DNA of 63,419 bases from an uncultured Desulfovibrio sp. (GTDB lineage: Bacteria; Desulfobacterota; Desulfovibrionia; Desulfovibrionales; Desulfovibrionaceae), in NCBI GenBank assembly GCA_900546145.1, contig URBN01000012.1:1-63419 (forward strand), read 5' to 3'. The position numbers and the translations under genes were made by a program. Positions 18,435 to 27,971 of this stretch are shown piece after piece (position 1 is the stretch's first letter; each line of letters opens with the position of its first letter). The notes beneath the pieces are model-generated. The model made no database searches. It was not told where the DNA came from and saw only the letters and a list, made by a program, of their open reading frames with translations.

Positions 18435-20029
18435 CAGCACTGCCCTCCCCGGAGGGAAGCGCGGCCGGGAAGGCGGCCGTCATCCTTTCCGCCCTTTTTG
18501 TTCCCCTGGGCCTGTGGCTCGGCTTCCCGAACGATGTTCTGGTCTGCCCGCCTCTGGTTCTGCTCTGCCCGCTCGGCCTGGCTCTGCTCGGGAAATTCTG
18601 CAGGAGCGGCGCAAAGGCCCTGCTTCTCGGTTTTCTCGCCGGAACCGCCGGACACGCGGCCGCGCTCTACTGGCTCGCCCTCCCCATGTCCGTGGTGGGG
18701 GGCCTCTCCCTGCCCCTCTCCTCCGTCCTCGCCTTTCTCGTGGCCGCGCTCCTCGCCACGCAGTGCGGCCTCTTCTGCCTCCTCTCCCACTTTTTCTGGA
18801 AAGAGGAGAGTATAGCTTCCTCCTGTGCCATGGGCCTCGCCTGGTTTCTCCTGGAATACGCCTACGCACACGGGATCGGCTTCCCCTGGCTTCCCCTTTC
18901 CGGAGCCCTGGCCGTATGGCCCGTCCTTGTCCAGCCGGCCTGCCTCGTAGGCGCCGGTCTCACCGGCGGCCTGTGGACCGCGGGCATCCTTCTTTCCGCC
19001 GCCTCCTTCCGCGGCGGCGGGGCGCGCACGCTTCTGCCCGGGCTTTTCATCTTCGCCTGCCTCACGGGCTTCGGCGTCTTTTCCGTCCTGCAGACGCCGG
19101 CCACAGACAGGCCGGCGGGAGAAAACGCCTTTCCCGTGCTCATGACCGAGGGCAATATCGATCAGAACCAGAAATGGAATGAGGCCTTCCGCAAAACAAC
19201 GGCCGACACCTATATCGGCCTCAGCAGAAAAGCCATCGAAAAAGCCGGAACACGGATTTCTTCTGAAGAGAAAGCGAGAGGGCTCATCATCTGGCCCGAG
19301 ACGGCCATGCCCTTTGATCTCGAAAAATCCCCGTACGCGGACGACATCCGCGGCTTCGCCGAAAAAAGCGGTATGCCGCTCCTCACCGGCGAAATCGGCG
19401 TTGTATCCGCGGGTATCCAGGGCGAGCGCGTCTACAACAGGGCCCAGCTCATCCTGAAGAACGGCGTCTATGGCGGCTCCTACGACAAGGAGCACCTGGT
19501 GCCGTTCGGCGAGTACGTCCCCACCATCCTGCAGTGGGACCTTCTCTCCGGGCTTCTTCAGGACGTGGGCGCCTACACGGCAGGAAACGGAAGCGGGCCG
19601 CTCAGGACGGACAATCTGGCCATCGGCACCCTCATCTGCTACGAAGGCATCTTCCCGTGGCTCGCCCAGGCCCGGACCGGCGAAGGCGCCAATGTTCTCG
19701 TCGACATCAGCAACGACGGCTGGTTCGGCGACACGCCGGCTCCCCGCCAGCATATGTATCTCACCGCCCTGCGCGCCCTCGAACAGAACCGCTGGCTCGT
19801 GCGCGGCACGAACACAGGTATCTCCTGCGTCGTCGACCCTCTGGGACGTATCGTCTTCAGGGGCCCTCAGTTCACGGCCGATGCCCTCTGGGCCCGAGCC
19901 GCGACAAGCACGAAGCCCAGCGTCTACCACCGGTTATTCCCCTTTATCCCGCCGCTCTGCCTCTTTCTGGTGGCAGTCCTTTTCTGGCGGCAAATCAGGA
20001 TGAACAGAAAGTATGCTTCAGTTAAATGA
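18431..20029 (+). CDS. lnt: Apolipoprotein N-acyltransferase
   Basis: An inner-membrane enzyme that adds the third acyl chain to lipoproteins. The 532-residue protein has about six N-terminal membrane helices and a nitrilase-like C-terminal domain with the catalytic triad: Glu in IIWPETAMPF, Lys in YDKEHLVPFGEY and Cys in GTLICYEGIF. The start at 18431 overlaps the corC stop, indicating coupled translation. Its 3' end overlaps the prfB start by 17 bases. Confidence 0.94.
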   Translation: MTALPSPEGSAAGKAAVILSALFVPLGLWLGFPNDVLVCPPLVLLCPLGLALLGKFCRSGAKALLLGFLAGTAGHAAALYWLALPMSVVGGLSLPLSSVLAFLVAALLATQCGLFCLLSHFFWKEESIASSCAMGLAWFLLEYAYAHGIGFPWLPLSGALAVWPVLVQPACLVGAGLTGGLWTAGILLSAASFRGGGARTLLPGLFIFACLTGFGVFSVLQTPATDRPAGENAFPVLMTEGNIDQNQKWNEAFRKTTADTYIGLSRKAIEKAGTRISSEEKARGLIIWPETAMPFDLEKSPYADDIRGFAEKSGMPLLTGEIGVVSAGIQGERVYNRAQLILKNGVYGGSYDKEHLVPFGEYVPTILQWDLLSGLLQDVGAYTAGNGSGPLRTDNLAIGTLICYEGIFPWLAQARTGEGANVLVDISNDGWFGDTPAPRQHMYLTALRALEQNRWLVRGTNTGISCVVDPLGRIVFRGPQFTADALWARAATSTKPSVYHRLFPFIPPLCLFLVAVLFWRQIRMNRKYASVK

Positions 20030-21150
20030 ACTGCGCCCGCGCTGCCAGGCCCTGAATGACCGTTTCACGACCCTCTGGGGGCGTCTTTGACGCCGACAGA
20101 GACAAAGCGCGCCTTGGCGAAATAGAAAAGGAAATCTCCAAACCCGGAGCCTGGGACAATCCCGATGCCCTGACTCCCCTGCTTCAGGAAAAATCCCGCA
20201 TCGAGAATAATCTCGGCCGCTATCACACCCTGCAGGCCAGCCACGACGACATGAACGCTCTCATCGAGATGATCGGCGAGGCCGGCGAGGAAGATCTGCC
20301 CGAACTCACAGCCTCTCTCGAAGAGCAGTGCAAAGTGCTCGAGAAAAATCTCGATGACACGGAACTTGTGACCCTGCTCGGCGACGAGGAGGATTCCCAG
20401 AACGCCATCCTCGAAATCCATCCCGGCGCCGGCGGTACCGAGGCCCAGGACTGGGCCGAGATGCTCCTGCGCATGTATACCCGCTGGGCCGCAAGGCACA
20501 GTTTCAGCGTAGAGGAAATGGATTACCTCGCCGGCGAGGAAGCCGGCGTCAAGCGCGTCACCCTGCGCATCATCGGCTCCTACGCCTTCGGCCTTCTGAG
20601 GAGCGAACGCGGCATTCACAGGCTCATCCGCATTTCCCCCTTCGACTCCTCGGGCAGGCGGCACACCTCCTTTGCCTCCGTGGACGTAATTCCCGACGTG
20701 GGCAGCGAAATCAAGCTCGACATCAAGGAATCCGATCTGCGCATTGATACCTTCCATGCCTCCGGCCCCGGCGGACAGGGCGTCAACACGACCACCAGTG
20801 CCGTGCGTATCACCCACCTGCCCACGGGCATAACGGCCCAGTGCCAGAACGAGCGCAGCCAGCACCACAACAAGGACATGGCCATGCGCATCCTGAAGGC
20901 CCGCCTTTACAACCTTGAGATTGAGAAGCGCGACGCCGAGCGTCAGGCTGCTTACGACAGCAAGAACGCCATCGCCTTCGGCAGCCAGATCCGCACCTAC
21001 ACGCTACAGCCCTTCCAGCTCATCAAGGACCACCGGACGGGATGCGAGTCCACGGACTGCGCCGGCGTTCTGGACGGCGACATCGACAAATTCGCTCACG
21101 CCTACCTTCTGTACAGATTCGAAAAACTGCACAGAAATGGCGAAAAGTAG
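20013..21150 (+). CDS. prfB: Peptide chain release factor 2 (programmed +1 frameshift)
   Basis: Release factor for UGA and UAA. The gene starts at ATG 20013 (MLQLNELRPRC), runs 25 codons and hits an in-frame TGA at 20088-20090 within CTGGGGGCGTCTTTGAC. That is the conserved frameshift site: an internal Shine-Dalgarno-like GGGGG, then CTT TGA C. A +1 shift onto GAC at 20089 joins the second frame, which ends at 21150, for a total of about 378 residues. Hallmarks in frame two are the SPF anticodon-like motif (HRLIRISPFDSSGRR) and the GGQ catalytic motif (SGPGGQGVNTTTSAVR). Low RF2 makes ribosomes pause at UGA and shift, so the protein autoregulates. The start lies inside the end of lnt. Confidence 0.97.
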
Positions 21151-21156
21151 GATCCC

Positions 21157-21702
21157 ATGACTGACAGCACGGACAGGGAAAGCGGCCGGAAAGAGGCCGA
21201 AAGAAGGCTCGGAGCCGAGGCCTGCCGTCTCGGCCGCACAGGGCACTGCCTCGGCGTTATCCTGATCCGGAGCCGGAAGGCACAGGACGAAAGGCTCAGC
21301 CGCCTGCTGACGAAGTCTTCCGGCCCCTGCGACGACGCCTTTTCCCTGTCTGAGAACGTGAGTATCCTCTTCCTTCCGGACATGGAATCCACGGAATGCC
21401 TGGGGCTCGCGCGGACCCTGCGCGGGGACATGGGCACGGCAGGACTCTCAGGAACGCTGGCCGCCTGCGTCATTCCGGGCCGCGTTTCCGGCGCCCGGCC
21501 CGCTGGCGACATGCTCCTGAAACGCCTCCTCGGCGTTCTGAAAAACCTGCCCGACGATGGTCTCGTCCACCGGATTGCGTCCGCGGACCTCTCCCCGGCC
21601 CCCTCAGCCTGCGCCATCGTGCGGGCCGAGGAAAAACTCTTTCTCTTCGGCGGGGCGGCAGGCCGCGCCGCCATGAGAGGCACGAAATGCAGAAAACAGT
21701 GA
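21157..21702 (+). CDS. Uncharacterised protein, possible degenerate GGDEF-like domain
   Basis: A 181-residue soluble protein that I do not recognise as a named family. The middle (NVSILFLPDMESTECLGLARTLRGDMG, about 66-92, then LSGTLAACVIPG and a late helix LLKRLLGVLKNLPDDGL) follows the strand-helix order of the second half of a GGDEF domain. The GG[D/E]EF signature itself and the metal site are absent, so it cannot make cyclic-di-GMP if it is one. It starts 7 bases after prfB and overlaps the MinD-like gene by 16 bases, so the two are translationally coupled and may act together. The fold guess is inference only. Confidence 0.6.
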   Translation: MTDSTDRESGRKEAERRLGAEACRLGRTGHCLGVILIRSRKAQDERLSRLLTKSSGPCDDAFSLSENVSILFLPDMESTECLGLARTLRGDMGTAGLSGTLAACVIPGRVSGARPAGDMLLKRLLGVLKNLPDDGLVHRIASADLSPAPSACAIVRAEEKLFLFGGAAGRAAMRGTKCRKQ

Positions 21703-22505
21703 CTCTGGCCGTCATGAGCGGCAAGGGGGGCGTCGGCAAGACCAACATCACGCTGAACACCGCCCTGGCTCTGACCCGTCTTGGCGAGCGTGTTCTCGTC
21801 ATCGACGGCGATCTCGGGCTGGCCAATATCGACGTCCTTCTTGGGGTCACCCCGGCGCACAGCCTGCAGGACGTGCTCGAGGGTGATCTCGCTCCGGAGA
21901 ACGCCATCACAGAGGCGAGACCGGGGCTCGGCCTTCTGCCCGCAGCTTCCGGTGCGGAGGATCTCATCTGCCTGTCCAGGGCCTCGGCCCGGGCCCTCGC
22001 TGACAGCCTCACCCCCTGTCTCTCCGGCTACGGCTTCGTCCTTCTTGATCTCGGCGCGGGCATAGGCGGCAACGTCACAGAACTCGCCCGCCTCTCGCGT
22101 CTCAGGATAGTGATCACCACTCCGGAACCCACAGCCCTCACGGACAGCTACGCCCTCATCAAGGTCATGCACAGACAGCTCGGCACGAAATCCTTTTCCT
22201 ACGTGGTGAACAATGTCATGGATCCGGAGGAAACGGATTTCACGCGGGAACGGCTCGAAGGTGCCTGCGGACATTTCCTCGGTTTCACGCCCGATTTTCT
22301 CGGTGCCGTGCGTCAGGATCCCGGCCTCCCCGCAGCTGTCATGGAGCAGATCCCCCTGCTGGAGGCCTCCCCTGAAAGCCCTGCGTCAGAGGACATCACG
22401 GCCATAGCCAAAAGCCTGCTGAGGCAGAAAAAAAATATCCTTTCGGGCGCCGGAACGCCGTTCCTCACCGAGGAGGAATGCGGAAGCCCGTCTGCGGAAG
22501 ACTGA
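21687..22505 (+). CDS. MinD/FlhG-type ParA ATPase
   Basis: A 272-residue deviant Walker ATPase. Residues 9-19 carry the P-loop GKGGVGKTN with the signature lysine; the Walker B-like segment VIDGDLGLANIDVLLG follows at about 37-52. The closest pattern is FlhG/YlxH/MinD, which positions flagella or division proteins by cycling on the membrane. The last residues do not form an obvious amphipathic membrane-targeting helix. There are no flagellar or minCE genes in the window, so the partner is probably the coupled upstream gene. The start (MQKTVTLAVMSG) lies inside the end of that gene. Confidence 0.85.
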   Translation: MQKTVTLAVMSGKGGVGKTNITLNTALALTRLGERVLVIDGDLGLANIDVLLGVTPAHSLQDVLEGDLAPENAITEARPGLGLLPAASGAEDLICLSRASARALADSLTPCLSGYGFVLLDLGAGIGGNVTELARLSRLRIVITTPEPTALTDSYALIKVMHRQLGTKSFSYVVNNVMDPEETDFTRERLEGACGHFLGFTPDFLGAVRQDPGLPAAVMEQIPLLEASPESPASEDITAIAKSLLRQKKNILSGAGTPFLTEEECGSPSAED

Positions 22506-22646
22506 ACATTCCTGTTATCCGCTTGCGTTTTCATTGCTCTGTGTTAGAGAATTTATTTATGTCAGCGGCGTTTTTGCCGACGCCGGCTCACCCGCGCCGC
22601 ATCGCAGAAAACCGGTGCACGTTTTCAGAGGCAAAGGAGATATTTT

Positions 22647-23525
22647 ATGCTGTTTTCCGGAGTTATGACCGCCATCGTCACGCCTTTCAGGGATGGCAAG
22701 GTCGACGAAGAGGCCTTCCGCAGGCTTATTGACTGGCAGATTGAAGAAGGCGTCAACGGTCTCGTCCCTGTTGGCACCACAGGCGAATCCGCCACGCTTT
22801 CCCACGAAGAGCACAGGCAGGTCATCGAGATCTGCGTCGATCAGGTGAAAGGACGCGTCAAAGTTCTCGCTGGCGCCGGCTCCAACAACACCATCGAAGC
22901 CATTCAGCTCACCGAATTTGCCAAAAAAGCCGGCGCAGACGGCGCCCTGCTCATCACTCCGTACTACAACAAACCCACGCAGGAAGGCCTCTATCAGCAT
23001 TATGCCGCCGTGGCGAAGGCTGTTGACCTGCCCATCGTGCCCTACAACGTGCCCGGCCGCACCGGCTGCAACATGCTTCCCGAGACCATAGGCCGCCTCG
23101 CCCGCGACTTCTCCAATATCGTGGGCATCAAGGAAGCCACAGGCAGCATGAAGCAGGGTTCCGAAGTGGTACAGAACTGCCCTGAAGGCTTTTCCGTCCT
23201 CTCCGGTGATGACTTCACCGCCCTGCCCCTGTGGAGCGTGGGCGGCTGCGGCGTTATCTCCGTCACGGCCAACATTGCCCCCAGGCGCATGGCTTCCATG
23301 TGGCAGGCCTTCAAGGCCGGTGACCTGAAAAAGGCCCTTGAAATCCACAACGCCCTCTTCCCGCTGCACAAAGCCATGTTCATCGAGAGCAACCCCATTC
23401 CGGTCAAAACCGCTCTCGGCATCATGGGCCGCATGAGTGAGGAAATGCGCCTGCCTCTCTACAAACTGAGCAGTGAGCACAGGGGCGCCCTTGTGAACGA
23501 ACTCAGAAAGCAGCAGCTCATCTAG
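22647..23525 (+). CDS. dapA: 4-hydroxy-tetrahydrodipicolinate synthase
   Basis: The enzyme condenses pyruvate and aspartate semialdehyde at the first committed step of lysine and diaminopimelate synthesis. The 292-residue TIM barrel shows GVNGLVPVGTTGE (about 34-46), the Tyr in TPYYNKPTQEGLYQHY (about 107-122) and the Schiff-base lysine in IVGIKEATG (near 161). A GCAAAGGAGA ribosome site precedes the ATG. It stands apart from the minD-like gene by about 140 bases, suggesting its own promoter, and ends in a bidirectional terminator shared with phoU. Confidence 0.97.
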   Translation: MLFSGVMTAIVTPFRDGKVDEEAFRRLIDWQIEEGVNGLVPVGTTGESATLSHEEHRQVIEICVDQVKGRVKVLAGAGSNNTIEAIQLTEFAKKAGADGALLITPYYNKPTQEGLYQHYAAVAKAVDLPIVPYNVPGRTGCNMLPETIGRLARDFSNIVGIKEATGSMKQGSEVVQNCPEGFSVLSGDDFTALPLWSVGGCGVISVTANIAPRRMASMWQAFKAGDLKKALEIHNALFPLHKAMFIESNPIPVKTALGIMGRMSEEMRLPLYKLSSEHRGALVNELRKQQLI

Positions 23526-23540
23526 TTTTTTCTCATACGT

Positions 23541-23584
23541 AAAAAAAAGCAGTCCTTTCCGGCTGGAAGGGACTGCTTTTTTTT
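23541..23584. terminator. Bidirectional terminator between dapA and phoU
   Basis: A8-GCAGTCCTTTCC-GGCT-GGAAGGGACTGC-T8: a perfect stem with A and T runs on both sides, serving dapA on the plus strand and phoU on the minus strand. Confidence 0.9.
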
Positions 23585-23600
23585 ACGCGCGTTCAGCAAA

Positions 23601-24305
23601 TCAGAAATGGATGACGTCCTTGTGCTCATGGGGCGCCACGTGCTTGAGGGAATCGCCACGGTAGGCAAAATAGCAGTGCCCCGCGATATTGACCGAGCGG
23701 CGCCAGATGCGGGTGATGGAGTGCACGATGAGAATCATGTGCATGACGAAAACAGTATCGAGTGCCGCTCCGGATCCGGGATTGTGGATACGCTCGATGA
23801 GCTTCTGAATAATGGCCACCTCACTCTGCTCGGCGTCGTCATAGCTCTGGTGCATCTCCAGGGCCCCTTCGGCATCGGCTTCGCGCAGGATGCGCAGAGC
23901 CCTGCGGAAGGCCTGGAGTCCGTTGTCGAGATGCTCCTGCAGAAGCTCGAGGAGCTCTGACGCGGGCGTTCCCTTCATGAGGATGATATGGCCGCATACC
24001 GTGGACGCCTCGTCGCCGATGCGCTCCATATCCACCACGATGCGCAGGGTCGCGACCACAAAGCGGAGATCCCCGGCCACGGGCTGGGTGCGGGCGAGAA
24101 TACTCAGGGAAGAGGAATCGATCTGGTTTTCCAGAAGATCGATGGCGTCATCGCCGTCGATGACAGCCTGAGCCGTGGGAGCGTCCATCTTCACGATGGC
24201 GTTGCGCATGTTGTCCACGGCAATTTCCGTGGAGGCTCCCATAACGAGAAGCTGCGTCCGTAAGGACACAATCATCTGGTGAATAAAATTTTCCTGTTCT
24301 GACAT
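23601..24305 (-). CDS. phoU: Phosphate signalling protein PhoU
   Basis: A 234-residue all-helical protein with two PhoU repeats that connects the Pst transporter to the PhoR kinase and damps the Pho response when phosphate is plentiful. The metal-binding helix pattern is visible in RIVVDMERIGDEASTVCGHI (repeat 1) and near SITRIWRRSVNIAGHCYFAYRG (repeat 2). The start is ATG 24305 (MSEQENFIHQ); an upstream open extension of 42 codons belongs to the pstB overlap and is not real. It directly follows pstB. Confidence 0.93.
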   Translation of the reverse strand: MSEQENFIHQMIVSLRTQLLVMGASTEIAVDNMRNAIVKMDAPTAQAVIDGDDAIDLLENQIDSSSLSILARTQPVAGDLRFVVATLRIVVDMERIGDEASTVCGHIILMKGTPASELLELLQEHLDNGLQAFRRALRILREADAEGALEMHQSYDDAEQSEVAIIQKLIERIHNPGSGAALDTVFVMHMILIVHSITRIWRRSVNIAGHCYFAYRGDSLKHVAPHEHKDVIHF

Positions 24306-24306
24306 G

Positions 24307-25062
24307 CTAACCAAACCTGCCTGTGATGTAGTCTTCTGTCTGCTTGTTGCTGGGCCTCGTGAATATGATGTCCGTTTTGTCAGTCTCAATGAGGTTGCCC
24401 ATGTAGAAGAACGCGGTGAAATCTGAAACACGGGCGGCCTGCTGCATGTTGTGGGTCACGATGATGATGGTGAGATCCCCGCTCAGCTCGCGTATGCTCT
24501 CCTCGATCTTCTGTGTGGCTATGGGGTCGAGAGCGCTGGCGGGTTCGTCCATGAGAAGGACGTCTGGCTCAACGGCGAGGGCCCTGGCAATACACAGTCT
24601 CTGCTGCTGTCCGCCGGACATGCCGAGGGCGGATTCGGAAAGCCTGTCCTTGACCTCGTCAAAAATGGCGGCGCGCTTCAGGGCCTGCTCGACCCTGCCC
24701 GCGATGAGCCCCTCGTCCTTAACGCCGTTGACACGCAGCCCGTAAGCCACGTTTTCGTAAATGGACTTGGGAAACGGGTTGGGTTTCTGGAAGACCATGC
24801 CCACGCGGCGGCGCAGCTCGACCACGTCAGTGTCAGGCGTGTTTACATCCTTTCCGTCGAGGGTGATGCGTCCCGTTACTTTACAGCCGGGAATAAGGTT
24901 GTTCATGCGGTTGAGACTGCGGAGAAAGGTGGATTTGCCGCAGCCGGAAGGGCCGATGAGGGCCGTGACCATGCCCTTCGGGAAATTGAGGTTCACGTGA
25001 TGCAGAGCCTCTTTTCCCCCGTAGGAGACACAGACGTCATTGGCAGTCATGCTGTATTCCAT
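24307..25062 (-). CDS. pstB: Phosphate ABC transporter ATP-binding protein
   Basis: The 251-residue ATPase of the PstSCAB high-affinity phosphate importer. It has Walker A GPSGCGKST (about 37-45), a Q-loop in VGMVFQKPNPFPKSIYENVAYG, the ABC signature MSGGQQQR and Walker B VLLMDEPASALDP. It is separated from pstS-pstC-pstA, lying instead in the phoB-phoR-pstB-phoU arm on the other strand, so both arms must be induced together to build a transporter. Confidence 0.97.
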   Translation of the reverse strand: MEYSMTANDVCVSYGGKEALHHVNLNFPKGMVTALIGPSGCGKSTFLRSLNRMNNLIPGCKVTGRITLDGKDVNTPDTDVVELRRRVGMVFQKPNPFPKSIYENVAYGLRVNGVKDEGLIAGRVEQALKRAAIFDEVKDRLSESALGMSGGQQQRLCIARALAVEPDVLLMDEPASALDPIATQKIEESIRELSGDLTIIIVTHNMQQAARVSDFTAFFYMGNLIETDKTDIIFTRPSNKQTEDYITGRFG

Positions 25063-25115
25063 ACATTGTTCCTTTCAGAAAAGTGCCGCCCCTGCGGGCC
25101 GGTTCATTCAGACGT

Positions 25116-26924
25116 TCAGTCCCTGGCCGCGTCTCCGCTCTGTCCGGCGGAGGAGGATTCCGTCCCGGTTTCCACGGGTGCGCTGTCAGCAGGGGGCAGT
25201 GTGAAGAGGAAGGACGTGAGATTATCCCTGTCGGGACTTTCGGCCCAGATTCTGCCATGGAAGCGGTCGAGAATATGACGGCATATGGCGAGGCCGAGGC
25301 CTGTAGCCCCCTGGGCGTGATTCCTGTCCACGCTGTAGAAGCGCTCGAAGATGCGTTCAATATCCTTGGCCGGAATAACCGGTCCCTTGTCGGAAATACG
25401 GAAAACGACCTGTCCGTTGGAAAGCCGGCAGGAAGCGTTCACGACACTTCCCTCATCGGCGAAGCGCGAGGCGTTTTCCAGAAGATTGCGGAAGACCTGG
25501 GTGAGGTAGGCGCTGTTGGCCTTCACGGCGCAGCCGGCGTCAATGGTGCACTTTACCTGCACTTTTCTGTCCTCAAAGGCCTTGCGGCAGACGGAATAGG
25601 CCTCGTCAAAAGCCTGGCGGGCAGACGTGTTGCTGATAGAGACCACTGTGGTCTTGTTTTCAAGCCGGGTCAGGGAAAGCAGATCCCTGACCATGTTGGT
25701 GAGACCGTCAGCATTGCGCAGGATGACCTCGGCGAAACGGTGGCACTGCTCCACGTCGTTCACGCCGATGATGGTCTCGGCGTAACCGCTGATGGCGGTG
25801 AGCGGCGTCCTCAGCTCATGGCTTACGTTGGCCACAAAATCGCGGCGCACCTGCTCGAGGCGCATGAGTTCAGTCACGTCACGGAACACGGCCACAAGGC
25901 CGAAACGGGGATCGGGCTTGGCTGGTCTTGAGAGCAGAACGGAAAAGACCTGGCCCGATGTAAGGCCTAGGTGCAGGGACACCGTGCGGGCTGTTCCGTC
26001 AGACGGAGAGGACAGAATTTCGTCCACCGTCTTCTGAAGGGCCGGATGAGGGATGACTTCAACGCACTGGCGGCCGCGGGCGTTGCCAACGCCGGGGAAG
26101 GCCCTTTCGAGGGCCAGGTTGCAGCGCCTGATATGGCCCCGGGGGCCAAGGACCAGGACACCATCCTCCATGGTATTGAGTACGGCCTCGAGCTGCGCCG
26201 TCTGATCGGCGTAGGCGTGCACCTGTTCTTCAATGCCCTCGGCCATGCTGTTGACGGCACGGGCCAGGGGTTCAAATTCCTTGCCGGGATATTTACGGAT
26301 GCGTCTGTTGAACCTGCCCGCCGCGATGGCTTCGACAATATCGATCATGGGCGAGAAGGAGCGGCGCAGGGCCTGTGACACGAGAAAAGCGATAATGAGG
26401 GAAATGAGAGCGGCCCAGATTCCGACCTGAATGAGCAGCTCCGTGCGATCGTGGATGGCCCTGTGCACATTTTCCATGGGCACGGCCAGCCTGAGCACGC
26501 CGCCACCTTCGATGGCCGAAGTGGCGTAGGCGAGCTCAAGTCCGAGGGAAGCCGAATCACGGGTTGAGTAACCGGATCCGTTCTTCATGGCCTCAATGAC
26601 TTCAGGCCTGTCCTTATGATTATCAAAACTGCCGCCCTTCGGCCTCGCTGAGTCAAAGACAATGGTGCCGGAGGGATCCATAACGGTGAGCCGCACACCC
26701 TTAAGATGCATTCTCCCGGAGAGCAGCGTGTAGAGATCTTCTGCCGCTCCCCCGGTTTTCGCATAGTAATCGGCGGCCATGGCCGCATCGCTCACGAGGC
26801 GGTCGCGCACGGCAAGGCGCTGTGTCTGATCAATGGTGCGTACGCCATAGAACACGGTAATGGCGATGGACAGAAAAGACGCCGTGAGGACGGCGGTGAT
26901 GATCCTGCTTCGGAACGACTTCAT
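25116..26924 (-). CDS. phoR: PhoR-type sensor histidine kinase
   Basis: A 602-residue membrane kinase for the adjacent PhoB. Order: membrane helix (about 8-28), extracytoplasmic domain, second helix (about 170-190), HAMP (about 190-245), PAS (about 250-360), HisKA with FVANVSHELRTPLTA (phosphoacceptor His near 368) and a HATPase domain with NLLENASRFA and GLGLAICRHI. The periplasmic domain of about 140 residues is larger than in E. coli PhoR, more like the Gram-positive and deltaproteobacterial type, and may sense a signal directly. It starts 18 bases after phoB. Confidence 0.9.
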   Translation of the reverse strand: MKSFRSRIITAVLTASFLSIAITVFYGVRTIDQTQRLAVRDRLVSDAAMAADYYAKTGGAAEDLYTLLSGRMHLKGVRLTVMDPSGTIVFDSARPKGGSFDNHKDRPEVIEAMKNGSGYSTRDSASLGLELAYATSAIEGGGVLRLAVPMENVHRAIHDRTELLIQVGIWAALISLIIAFLVSQALRRSFSPMIDIVEAIAAGRFNRRIRKYPGKEFEPLARAVNSMAEGIEEQVHAYADQTAQLEAVLNTMEDGVLVLGPRGHIRRCNLALERAFPGVGNARGRQCVEVIPHPALQKTVDEILSSPSDGTARTVSLHLGLTSGQVFSVLLSRPAKPDPRFGLVAVFRDVTELMRLEQVRRDFVANVSHELRTPLTAISGYAETIIGVNDVEQCHRFAEVILRNADGLTNMVRDLLSLTRLENKTTVVSISNTSARQAFDEAYSVCRKAFEDRKVQVKCTIDAGCAVKANSAYLTQVFRNLLENASRFADEGSVVNASCRLSNGQVVFRISDKGPVIPAKDIERIFERFYSVDRNHAQGATGLGLAICRHILDRFHGRIWAESPDRDNLTSFLFTLPPADSAPVETGTESSSAGQSGDAARD

Positions 26925-26942
26925 GCAGGCCCTCCGTGGGCA

Positions 26943-27620
26943 CTAATCCTTGAAACGGTAGCCGACACCCCGGACCGTTTCCAGGTATTTCTGGGATTCC
27001 CCGAGCTTTGAGCGGAGCCGGCGCATGTGCGTGTCGACGGTTCTGGCGTACCCTTCGAACGTATAGCCCCAGACGTTGTCCAGAAGCTGTTCTCTCGAGC
27101 GGACAGCGCCGGCGTGGCGCATGAGATCCTCAAGGAGACGGAATTCCGTTGCCGTGAGGGCGACTTCCTTTCCTTCGCAAATCACTCTGTGGGCCTCGGG
27201 ATCGAGGCGTATGCCGTGCCGCTCCACCGGACCGTTTTCGGGACGCCTCCGGCGGCGGAGTACGGCGCGCACACGGAGCATGAGCTCCCGCACGCTGAAA
27301 GGCTTGACCACATAGTCGTCAGCTCCAAGGGACAGACCGACAACGCGATCCATTTCCTCGCCGCGGGCCGTGAGCATGAGCACCGGTATCTCAACGGTAT
27401 CCGGTGAACTGCCGAGCCTGCGGCAGACTTCAAAACCGTCCATGCCGGGCAGCATGAGGTCAAGCAGCACGAGAGCGGGTTTCTGTTCCCTGGCCATGGC
27501 AAGGCCGGTCACGCCATCGCCGGCTTCAATAGAGGTAAATCCCTCTTTTTCCAGGTTGAAGTGCAGCAGATTGCGGATGTCCGCATCGTCTTCAATTACG
27601 AGAATGGTGCCTTCCGACAT
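26943..27620 (-). CDS. phoB: Phosphate regulon response regulator PhoB
   Basis: A 225-residue OmpR/PhoB-family regulator. The receiver domain has the acidic pair in VIEDDADI, the phospho-acceptor Asp in LVLLDLMLPGMDGFEVC (about 46-62) and the Lys in DDYVVKPFSVREL. The C-terminal winged helix binds DNA (RTVDTHMRRLRSKLGE). The gene heads the leftward arm of the phosphate regulon. A Pho-box-like repeat lies about 57-74 bases upstream of its start, suggesting autoregulation. Confidence 0.95.
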   Translation of the reverse strand: MSEGTILVIEDDADIRNLLHFNLEKEGFTSIEAGDGVTGLAMAREQKPALVLLDLMLPGMDGFEVCRRLGSSPDTVEIPVLMLTARGEEMDRVVGLSLGADDYVVKPFSVRELMLRVRAVLRRRRRPENGPVERHGIRLDPEAHRVICEGKEVALTATEFRLLEDLMRHAGAVRSREQLLDNVWGYTFEGYARTVDTHMRRLRSKLGESQKYLETVRGVGYRFKD

Positions 27621-27676
27621 TGTTCAACTCCAATTTCCGGTACTACACGGAACCGAGGTCACAATACAACGATCCG

Positions 27677-27694
27677 AATGTTACAATTCGGTGA
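27677..27694 (-). promoter_or_regulatory. Pho-box-like repeat upstream of phoB
   Basis: On the minus strand TCACCGAATTGTAACATT forms two 7-base units 11 bases apart (TCACCGA, TAACATT), the Pho-box spacing. The same pattern recurs upstream of pstS on the other strand. Between the two sites (27695-27971) there is no gene, only the rest of the divergent promoter region. Confidence 0.6.
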
Positions 27695-27971
27695 CGCGCC
27701 CTTTTTCCTCTCTCCGAAAGACCTGGCCGGGCACAGATTTTTTCCTCCGGACAGAGGAAGGGAAGCGGTACCGGGAAAAATCATGCAACCAAATCGCGCA
27801 AAAAAGAACGGGAAGAAAAATGACGGAAGATCCCTGAAAGCCCGGAAATTAACGCTTTTTTCCTCCCGCATCCGGTTTCAGGCGTGAGAACCGGGAAAGG
27901 ATACCGCACGGGAACCCCGGGGTAACTAGGAAGAGCTTCATGCGCTTCTTAACAAGGTTAACATTTCCCCG

